From Takakia lepidozioides (lineage: Eukaryota > Streptophyta > Takakiopsida > Takakiales > Takakiaceae), in contig JAKLZA010000079.1 in the NCBI GenBank assembly GCA_030704615.1, positions 1 to 40,000 of the forward strand: a stretch of DNA of 40,000 nucleotides, given 5' to 3'. Both the position numbers and the translations under genes were made by a program. Below, piece after piece: positions 32,501-40,000 of the stretch (its first letter is position 1; the number at the start of each line of letters is the position of its first letter). The notes below the pieces were generated by a model. It was not told the origin of the DNA. It did not search any database and saw only the letters and a list, made by a program, of their open reading frames with translations.

Positions 32501-33170
32501 GTAATCTCGTTGCAAGTCCTCCCGTCCACCAACAAAAGGTTTAAGTTTGCCCTCTCGCCCCAAGTTGGGCGATTCAAACATGCGATGAGTTGGAGCTGTC
32601 GATGATACCACCAGCGTGCCGGGCTCGTCGTCACTCTGTCATTGACAAAAATCGTGAAAACCAACATCGGTGCAAAAAGCAGCATCGCAACGAGCAGCGC
32701 AACCACCATAGCAACAATCATGTAGCAAAAATGAAAACATAACAATTTAGGAAGTATGGAGAGCCATGCAACAACAATGAAAACAAATGCAACCATTGCC
32801 TAAGAATGACATGCACAAGCAGCCTTCTCCAGAGCTGCCGGATTTGCACACGCATTGCAAACAATCTAAGGTTCACTCAACTATCTAAAGTTCACTCATA
32901 CAGCAAAGCCAGGATGAAGATGCAAAAACAAAGCGAGGTAACAAAGCGAAAGCAAAAAATAAATCGAACAAACCGAAAGCAGAAGTGGCTTGCCTGAGAG
33001 TACTCGGCTTCAGTTGGCGCAGGTTGTGAGCAAGACACTGGAATCTCCTGCTGGAGCTTCAGTTTGGCCATGCGAGAGATTGGCCGTCGTCCGTAGTACA
33101 GAGCTTTCAACTTCCGCCGCGGTCTGGATGTGAGGTCTCTCTCAGGAGAGCCACGCCCTTCAGGCGGCAT
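26562..33170 (-). CDS. E2 ParB-like/N6-N4 DNA methyltransferase-like fusion protein
   Basis: Exons on the minus strand: exon 1 from 33170 to about 33003, exon 2 about 32280-31194, then 31075-30886, 30782-30499, about 30480-30288, 30192-29978, 28899-27787, 27698-27434, 27349-27151 and 27021-26562. The intron positions from exon 2 on match E1. Exon 1 keeps the basic motif RPRRKLKALYYGRRP. Exon 2 has a charged helical stretch (ARERAKERAKEQ) and then an uninterrupted ParB-like domain with GKMFYVWDGNHRLLAW. Exon 7 has CDMILLDIPDGELLEGL; exons 8/9 give DLTCGTG-ASMWAG; exon 10 has RKNVPFF-type and EVRWTVPQGEDGIFE blocks. Two frame breaks are seen: one missing base in a G-run near 30594, and a change across a run of 11 C at 28080-28090. 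Both are homopolymers, so the gene may be intact in reality. The exon 1/2 border is uncertain. Confidence 0.78.
28925..29890. repeat. Tandem array of ~95-bp double-hairpin units in E2 intron 6
   Basis: Ten copies, starting about every 92-96 bp (GGCTAAGTCCCT at 28935, 29030, 29124, 29219, 29311, 29407, 29502, 29597, 29692, and a shortened one near 29787). Each unit has two inverted repeats: AGGGACTTAGCC facing GGCTAAGTCCCT across about 7 bases, and GAACTGGAAA facing TTTCCAGTTC around CGGCGCCGAA. The array fills the roughly 1.08-kb intron between exons 6 and 7; the same intron in E0/E1 is about 145 bp with one palindrome. Confidence 0.9.
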
Positions 33171-35369
33171 AAGTCCCAGCCAAAAAGATCTCCTTTTTGG
33201 GGTACATGCCTGGAATACCATGTTAAGCCAAGTTTAGCATGAGATTTAGGGTACGTGTCCAGGAAGCCATGCGTCGCCAGCCCGAATAATAACCGACGGC
33301 CGTCGACATTTATTGCCCAACTGCGCAATTAAATGTCGGATGAAGCCCTCCATGTCGGATGAAAATCGACGTAAACAGTCCCGGAATTTCCAACGTAGAG
33401 GTAATTCGGAGCGCTGCACGATGGAATTCCGGCGCCGGATTTCCATCCTGCAGGTAATTCGGAGCGCAGCAGGATGGATATCCGGCGCCGAATTTCCATC
33501 CGCGGAGGAAGGCCGGCGCTGGAAATTTCCCTCACGCAGGTAATTCGGAAGCGCGCGGATGGAAATCCGGCGCCGAATTTCCATCCGCGGAGTTAGGGCG
33601 GCGCCGGAAATTCCCCTCACGCAGGTAATTCGGAAGCGCGCGGATGGAAATCCGGCGCCGAATTTCCATCCGCGGAGGTAGGGCGCGGTGGAAATTTCCC
33701 TCATGCAGGTAATTCGGAAGCGCGCGGATGGAAATCCGGCGCCGAATTTCCATCCGCGCAGGTAGGGCGGTGCGCCAAATTTCCCTCAAGCAGGTAATTC
33801 GGCGCCGAATTTCCCTCCATCCGTAATCGAATCCCGGATGATGGAAATTCGGCGCCGAATTTCCATCCTGCAGGTAATTCGAATCGGTGCCAAATGGATA
33901 TTCGGCGCCGAATTTCCATTCGCCATGTATTTCTGAGCGTGGAATTACCTTCGTGCAGGTAATTCCCAGATGAGATTACCTTCGCAGGTAATTCCCAGAT
34001 AAGAATTACCTTCGTGCAGGTAATTCTGGACGCGGAATTCACATCGAATGGAATTACCTGCAGGAAGGTAATTCTCATCTGGGAATTACCTGCAAGAAGG
34101 TAATTCCTGGCTCAGAAATACATGGCGAATGGAAATTCGGCGCCGAATATCCATACGCACCGATCCGACTTACCTGCTGGATGGAAATTCGGCGCCGAAT
34201 TTCCATTTATGCGGGATTTCGGCTGAACGTGCTTGATGGAAATTGGCGCCGAATTTCCATTCATCCGGTATTCGAATTACCTGCAGGATGGAAATTCGGC
34301 GCCGAATCTCCATCCATCCGAAGATTCCACTTACCTGCTGGATGGAAATTCGGCGCCGAATCTCCATCCATCCGGGATTCCACTTACCTGCTGGATGGAA
34401 ATTCGGCGCCGAATTTCCATCCGGGGGATGGTCTCTGTCGGAGAGGTGCCGCCTCTTGCCGCTCTGTTGGATATCGGTGCCGAATTTCCGTCCCGGGGGT
34501 TGAAATATGACGGCCAGGTGCCGACCTCTCCCTTCTCCCCGACTGCATTGGAACGCCCCGAATTGAAATTCGGCGCCGTTTTCCCATCTGTGGAAGTTTT
34601 TATGTCGGCCAGTTTTCGGTCTGACCCCCCGACAAGACTTCCTTTGGGGGCCCCGGATGGAAATTCGGCGCCGAATCTCCGTCCAGGGATGTTCTCTGTC
34701 GCACACTCGCCGGCCTCTGCGCCCGAGGCGACTTCATCCGGGCGTCCCCTGTTCGATATTCGGTGCCGAATTTCCGTCCGGGGTTGAAATGTGACGGCCA
34801 AGTGCAGGCCACTCCCCCCTCCCCGACTGCATCCGAAACGCCCCCGGATGGAAATTCGGCGCCGTTTTTCCATCTGGGGATGTTTTATGCCGTCCAGTTT
34901 TCGGCCTGACCCCCCGACACGACTCCCTTTGGGGGCCCGGATGGAAATTCGGCGCCGAATCTCCATCCACATCCAGGGGATGTTCTCTGTCGCACACACT
35001 CCGGCCTCTGCGCCCGAGGCGACTTCATCCGGGCTTCCTCTGTTGGATATTGGGTGCCGAATTTCCATTCGGGGTAGTAATGTGAGGGCACGGTGCCGGC
35101 TTCTCCCCTTCAGCCGTCATCATCCGGACGGCCCCCCACTTTCTGACTGCATACCGTTGGCAGTTATTGCGCAAAGACCAGGGGCCGCATTCCGGAGACA
35201 AGGTTCATTAACACTCTGACTGTGGATTTTTGAGATAGTTGGCTCCCTGGATTTGGATCAGGCTTCGTCGCTCGGACAAATCGGCATCGCATTCATTCCC
35301 ATCGCTGCACCCCCCTTACCAGGGAGCTTCCCCGCACGCCATCCTGGCAGTCTTGTGTGCACATCTCCC
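33171..35369. repeat. E2 divergent intergenic region with palindrome arrays
   Basis: This lies between the divergent starts of the ParB-methyltransferase (33170) and transposase (35370). Palindromes with core AAATTCGGCGCCGAATTT, and variants such as AAATCCGGCGCCGAATTT, recur from 33420 to 35070. Three zones are visible: about 95-bp units with a GCAGGTAATTCGGAAGCGC flank (33420-33800), looser copies with GGATGGAAATTC/GAATTTCCATCC arms (33800-34440), and a roughly 300-bp unit present twice (about 34490-34790 and 34791-35090). Overlapping open frames of up to 245 codons here are repeat artefacts. Confidence 0.85.
33903..34146. repeat. Long fold-back within the E2 array
   Basis: About 100 bp at the left (GGCGCCGAATTTCCATTCGC, CATGTATTTCTGAGC, then repeated GCAGGTAATTCCCAGAT) is mirrored at the right (GCTCAGAAATACATGG, CGAATGGAAATTCGGCGCC), with a short unpaired centre near 34020-34045. 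Smaller GGTAATTC/GAATTACC repeats are nested inside it. Confidence 0.75.
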
Positions 35370-38300
35370 ATGGCGGAAAACCCGAGCGCTACAGTGTACT
35401 GCCCTCCTCACGAGCATAGAGCTTCATTTCCGTGCAGAGGGGACACCTGCCGGGTGATGGAGAAATATCTGTGCGTTCGATACCACCTGAAACCGGGGTC
35501 GGTTTTTTTGGAGGAGGAAAGGAAGGACTCAAACGGCCTTGTTGTCGAGAGTATTGTTGTGCTCCACGATGATTTCGGCGATGGCAGGGAATGGCGAGTT
35601 CCACCATCGGACAGCGTCATATACAGGGCTGTTGGGGACTTCATTTGCCCGCCAAATGCACCGTCTATCCTGGCGCCTTCCACGAAACAATCCGCGAATC
35701 AGAGAGTGGGTACCTCAAAGAGAGAAGTCCGCAACGAAGTAAATCCAGAGCCGAACCCATCCATGAAGACGACCGAGAACCGGGTTGTTCACAACCTGTC
35801 CGACTCAGACGAGGTCATGGAAGTTCCGAGGTCGTCCTGGAGATCAGGCAAGTCCTCAATGGACGTCAGTGGAGGAGGAGTCATATTCCCAGCACGAGCA
35901 CCGCAGTTCGATCTATTCTAGAAATTCTGCGAGGGCTTCACCTGGAGGGACACCGGTCGGAGCTGGCCGGGCTGGACTACAGCAAGTTCGCAATTAAATC
36001 GGTTACATGCCTTCCCGCCGACGTCGACGGTAATATCTTCTTTGAGTTCCCTCCTCGGGCGGACTACTCGAGGGCGTCCGGAATGTTGACAGATATGGAT
36101 AGAAAACATGACGGTCATCCTTGGTGCGTTACCAAAACCACCAGCATGAAGATGCTGATGGTGTGCGGGTGCGCTACGTTGTTTGTGCGGGCGCGTTGCG
36201 GTGTTTCTCCCCAACTTGCTTCCACTTTAAATCCAGAGGTCACAGGAACGAGACCGATTGGACAGGCACAGCTCATCAACCATTTCGAGCTCAGGAGAAG
36301 GTTCCGAACTCCACATTTAAGTGTGCGCATTGCAAAGAACCACCACACTGCATGTCTGTTTGTAATGCCAAGCAGTTCTATGTGTTGCACCGTTTCCCTG
36401 ACCTCACCCGAGCTTGCATACACGTTGGTTCCCATTGTCACAAATTGGCGAGGGGGAACTCGCGGGAGGCTGCCCACGAAGCAGAGCAGCTCGTTCAGGA
36501 GGAGGTTAAGTTGAGACCGGGTGCCAAACCCAAACAGATACAGCTCCAAGCCGCCCATAAGATGGCATTGGCCAGAATTATGTCGGAAGACGGCTCCGAT
36601 AGAGTTCCTCTCGACGAGAAGGAAATGGAGGCATTGCTGGAGTCGGTGTCCCACGTATGTTCACCGAATGTCCGAAACCACATTGTCTCATGCAAACAGA
36701 AAATTGGGCGTGGCTCGGATATGCACTCCATTCTGGAGGTGAAGCGACGATGTGGATATGACTACATTCATGGAAGTAGGTTTCCAGGACAAGGGACTGA
36801 GGCAGATCGTTGTTTCGTATTCAAAATGTCCACGTGTGGACCTGGCAGTGGCGTCGAACTGGTCGACAGGATGACGAGTGGGAACTTGTCAAACAGTTGG
36901 GTCATGTTCGACCATATCAAGCGAATTACAAATCACCAGTGGGTGACAATGGGTGCACATGTCTACGACACCCACTGCAGGATGCTAATGACAATTGCTA
37001 TTTGTGAGATGAAAGGAGAGGACACACAATCGGAGATGCTTCTTTGGCAGGGAATAAACGAACAGATGGCCAAGGCGGGATTGCCCCCTCCCAATTTCCG
37101 TGGTTTCATGGCGGACAACGCACAAGCAAATTGGGCTGCCATCCGAAGGGTGTACGGGCAAGACCCCAATGTTCCCATGGAAGGCAAGGAGAGATCTTGT
37201 GGGTTCCATTTTCTGCAGAGCCTTTCGCAGTACACAACCAGGCTCGTGGCGCCAGATTTCAGAGAGGAGCACCGTTCCATGTGCCTTGCGTGGAAGCGCG
37301 CTCCCACCTTGGATGATGCAGAGACACAGTTTGCATGCATACGGGCTTGGTGGACATCGTCAGGTGCTGTAAGGAAATCAGACGAAGGAGCAATGGTCAG
37401 TTGGCTAGCATGGTGGCATTATCGTTTCCTCCAGTTCGGCGACTATATGCGGGAGGTGAGTTGCACGAATTCGCGTCCCGTTGGATATTATTCTTGGCCA
37501 TATTTGTAACTTGCTTGTAACCTCAACATGTGCTTGTGCAGGAAATGTGTCTCGACTCCGACACCGACATGCCCACGACAAACATGGCCGAATCAGTGCA
37601 CTCTTCCTGGCGTGCCTCCTCTGCGGCGCATCTGGTGGACATCCTCACTGCCACAACGGAGGACATTGTGAGGTCAATTATGCAGCAATGCAGGTACAAC
37701 GAGTTCTTGAAAGGGAAACAGTGGGGCTTGGGGCCGGACAGGCAGGAAATGCTGATGCGGACTGCCTCCAGATCGAAGAATCCTCGGAAGTGGGCGGCGG
37801 CCTTGCGAGAGGGCCTTCGGGACACGCCATTGCTGCGAAGAGGCCAACATTTGGAAGGAGATGTTCATACCCGTCCAGTGAGACGAAGACTTGACGAGGC
37901 ACCTGGCGGAGAAGAGGATTCATGGCGAGCTGACAAGAATATTCGCACGCTCCCTCGTGGTCCGGTGATGTTGTCCGAGGAGGTCTCGTCGAGCACCGAA
38001 GTCCTGCACGTTCAAGATCGCCATCTCCTTTGAGCACAGGGCGCGTGCCCCGGCAACATAACGAGCCATCTGTAGTAAAGCAATACAACATTCCCATTGT
38101 GGAGACAAGAGTGTCGGAGTCACAGTGGAGAATTGCGAGGACATTGCCGGCATTTCGAGGGAAGTGTTGCGCCATCCGGGTGGATACGAGAGCACGCTGT
38201 GGTGAGATGATTCGGAGGAACCCACACGTGCTGTACCTGCACCTTGTTTCAGCGGCAGATTTTTGACTCCCACATTTGCTCACGCCACAACGCAGACATT

Positions 38301-38957
38301 TTGGTTCTGTAGGCACGACATAATGACCTGTGTATTTGGCAAGCCCAAGTACGGGATTCAGGGAATGCCGGAGCCTCCGGGCGTCTGGCCTGTTGCACCG
38401 GGTTGCAGCCTCTCTCAGAATGAGGCGGATGCTCTATCTGCAGCAGGATTTCGAATGGTGCAACGCACAGACATCCCGGCCCACGCATTTCCGGTTCCTC
38501 AGACCCAGCCATTGCAGACTGCTCGGTCCAGTAGAGACGGATTGGACAATTCTGCACATCCCACAATGCGATTCGGAAGAGTGAAGAGACGACACCCTCC
38601 CAACAAGTTGAATGAGACTCGGATTGCAATGCTCTTGGGATGGCTTGCACTATTCAGAGCTCCGTGGACGTACCCCCACCCGGCCTTGGGCGTGTGTATC
38701 GGATGGCAACGGCCGGCTCGGCTGTACGCGACGATGTATACACAATTACGATTGGAGTGGAGCCGACTTGCAACTGTACGGACTTCTCGTTGATGGAAGC
38801 AAAGAAGGGTTCGAAGTATTATCCGTGCAAGCATCTGTATTACATTTACCTGAAGAGGTTGAGGATGAACGTGACTATTGATGACTTTATTCATGCACCG
38901 GCGTTGAGCGTGAACGAGCTGCACAAACTCCTCCTTAGGGATTCCAGAAATCATTGA
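35370..38957 (+). pseudogene. E2 MULE/SWIM transposase with four single-base frame breaks
   Basis: Two exons (35370-37455 and 37542-38957) with the same intron position as E1. All domains are present: N-terminal CRVMEKYLC block, Cys/His-rich region (CAGALRCFSPTCFHF), MULE core with VMFDHIKR, FMADNAQANW and CGFH, and the C-terminal SWIM finger (CNCTDF...YYPCKHLYYIY; the first Cys of the usual CPCKH is Tyr here). The frame is lost near 36148, 37998, 38227 and 38617. Each break is one missing base, three of them a G from a GG pair, and between the breaks the protein is well conserved without stops. The pattern could reflect decay or consensus error. Only the segment from 36150 to 37455 and the exon 2 start are open over long distances. 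Confidence 0.82.
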
Positions 38958-39482
38958 TGGGGCAAACGGAATCCTCCATATGGATATTTTCAATGCATTT
39001 TGCTGTATCAGACTTTTTTTTGCAGTGTAATGAAATGCACCCCAAAACTCCTGGAATGAGGCAATATTCCATTCAAACTGAGATCCAACAGAAGCAGTTG
39101 TGGGGCCATTTCTGGAAAAATGGCGCCGAATTTCTCTTTTTGGGGCCGAAAACTCGCTAAGTCCCAACATGCACTGGTACCTGTGTTTGGGAAAATGGCG
39201 CCGAATTTCTCTTTTTGGGGCCGAAAACTGGCTAAGTCCCACATGCACTCTGTACAGTGTCTGGAAAATGGCGCCGAATTTCTCTTTTTTGGGCCGAAAA
39301 CTGGCTAAGTCCGAACATGCACTGGAAAAATGGCGCCGAATTACCTGTCATGAGGGGACCTATAGCCGCGGAATTCGGCACCATTTTTCGCCAGAGAGAC
39401 CTATTGCCGCGAAATACGTCGCCGTTTTTTCAGGTTACGGACCCTATTACCGCGAAATTCGGCGCCATATTTGCACATGTCG
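38958..39482. repeat. E2 3' repeats carrying GGCGCCGAATTTC half-palindromes
   Basis: Four copies of a roughly 62-75-bp unit start near 39120, 39195, 39268 and 39330, each with ATGGCGCCGAATTTCTC, GGGGCCGAAAACTGGCTAAGTCC and ACATGCACTG. They share GGCTAAGTCC and the GGCGCCGAATT core with the intron-6 array. Further degenerate copies (AATTCGGCACCATTTTT, AATTCGGCGCCATATTT) follow to about 39470. No gene is seen. Confidence 0.75.
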
Positions 39483-39681
39483 CTGGAATTGGCATGAGCG
39501 GAAGACGAAATATCATGAGCACAACTGTCAAAATGCAATTTCCCTTCAAGGGGCCGAATAATATATTTGTTTTTCCTGACACATTGCATTAAATTATTGT
39601 TTTTTATTGTTTTTTATTTTCGAAATTTGTACTTCTGCTCATGAAAACCGATTGTGTTACTACTCTGCTCATGCCGCTCAT
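39483..39681. repeat. E2 right subterminal region with CATGAGC heptamers
   Basis: CATGAGC occurs on the plus strand near 39493 and 39513 and, as GCTCATG, at several sites from 39638 to 39680, just inside the right TIR. The A/T-rich stretch near 39585-39635 separates the two groups. Confidence 0.65.
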
Positions 39682-39702
39682 GCTCATGAAATAGCAAACC
39701 TC
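39682..39702 (-). repeat. E2 right terminal inverted repeat
   Basis: The reverse complement reads GAGGTTTG then CTATTTCATGAGC, differing by one base from the E1 right end. It is preceded by further GCTCATG copies. Confidence 0.85.
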
Positions 39703-40000
39703 GGTGGAGCCCCGCACACCGGGTTGCGGTGGGGGTGGGTCCACGGGGGGTAGTGGTAGCTTAGTGGGTCTTAGTAGGGGTGGCATAGGATTCACCATGG
39801 GGCGGAGAACTTGTGGTGGGAGTCGTGGGGAGTCTTGGGACTCATCACGGTCCAATGGGGCCATGGTGAGTGGGCCAAGACTCACCACGACTCATCACCG
39901 GGAATCGAGGGTCTTCGTGGTGGTTCGCCATAAAATGACTGGGTTGTTTGTGAAACCCCCGCGGACAGTCACAGAAGTATATATAGGGATTAGTAACCCC
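39703..40000. other. Right flank of E2, no gene recognised
   Basis: G-rich plus strand with repeated GTGGTGGG/ACTCAC motifs. A TATA-like TATATATAGG lies near 39980, close to the window end. It could be the start of another repeat or a promoter; nothing more can be supported. Confidence 0.4.

Larger units (their letters stand above)
26341..39702 (+). mobile_element. Element E2: diverged 13.4-kb relative of E0/E1
   Basis: It starts with the left-type TIR (26341-26361) and ends with the right-type TIR (39682-39702), each followed by CATGAGC heptamers. It has the same divergent ParB-methyltransferase (minus) and transposase (plus) pair around a palindromic intergenic array, but lacks genes X and Y. 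Protein identity to E1 is recognisable throughout, while introns and repeats do not align, so this is a distinct subfamily. The 9 bases outside each end (cctatgacc and ggtggagcc) do not match, so no target duplication is visible. Either one end has been rearranged or the two ends come from different insertions. Confidence 0.8.

Noticed and set aside
34170-35068. Open frames of 178-245 codons on either strand in the E2 array
   Set aside because: They are translations of GGAAATTC/GGCGCC palindromes (EIRRRIS, GAEFPS) present in several frames at once, as expected from repeats without stop codons.
1-40000. tRNA, rRNA, LTR-retrotransposon or viral genes
   Set aside because: No cloverleaf, rRNA-like block, reverse transcriptase or integrase motif, or capsid-like protein was recognised on either strand.

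Overview
This is eukaryotic nuclear DNA. Its genes are interrupted by short GT-AG introns (about 75-150 bp), several 3' ends carry AATAAA, and there are no bacterial operon signals. A plant or green-algal lineage is the best guess, because there is a MULE transposase with a SWIM zinc finger and a short TTTAGGG-type motif. Very repeat-rich charophyte algae such as Chara would fit, but nothing here proves the species.

Nearly the whole window is made of three copies of one family of very large Mutator-like DNA transposons, called E0, E1 and E2 here. Each end carries a 21-bp terminal inverted repeat (TIR) sharing the core CTATTTCATGAGC, followed by iterated CATGAGC heptamers. The left-end type begins GGGGG and the right-end type begins GAGG. 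E1 (8856-23639, about 14.8 kb, plus orientation) is complete and is flanked by the direct repeat CACTGGAAG. It has inserted into E0, an older copy in the opposite orientation (1-8855 continuing at 23640-25557; its other end lies off the left edge). This self-nesting explains the giant inverted repeats 1-8549 / 10333-19941 and 8855-10325 / 24111-25557. E2 (26341-39702, about 13.4 kb) is a diverged relative with the same core gene order. About 780 bp of unrecognised sequence separates E0 from E2, and about 300 bp lies to the right of E2.

The shared core is a divergent gene pair. One gene is a two-exon transposase of about 1,170 aa, with a Cys/His-rich N-terminal region, a MULE-type catalytic core and a C-terminal SWIM finger. 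The other is a ten-exon gene of about 1,430 aa whose product joins a basic N-terminus, a ParB/sulfiredoxin-like domain (WDGNHRLLAW), a long helical middle region and a beta-class N6-adenine/N4-cytosine DNA methyltransferase-like domain (LDIPDGE, then DLxCGTG), ending in an acidic tail. The roughly 2.5-kb region between the two starts is packed with perfect or near-perfect palindromes. In E0/E1 the core is AAATGCGGYRCCGCATTT; in E2 it is AAATTCGGCGCCGAATTT. The same palindromes recur in introns and beyond the 3' ends. E0 also carries a head-to-head pair of unrecognised paralogous genes (X and Y). E1 keeps only X, E2 has neither, and E1 landed inside Y.

Most reading frames are broken somewhere. 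E0 has a nonsense codon and multi-base deletions, as expected of an old copy. Most breaks in E1 and E2, by contrast, are single missing bases in G or C runs, so part of the apparent decay may be consensus error in the assembly. The likely undescribed system is the giant transposon itself: a MULE that carries a ParB-methyltransferase fusion together with arrays of element-specific palindromes.
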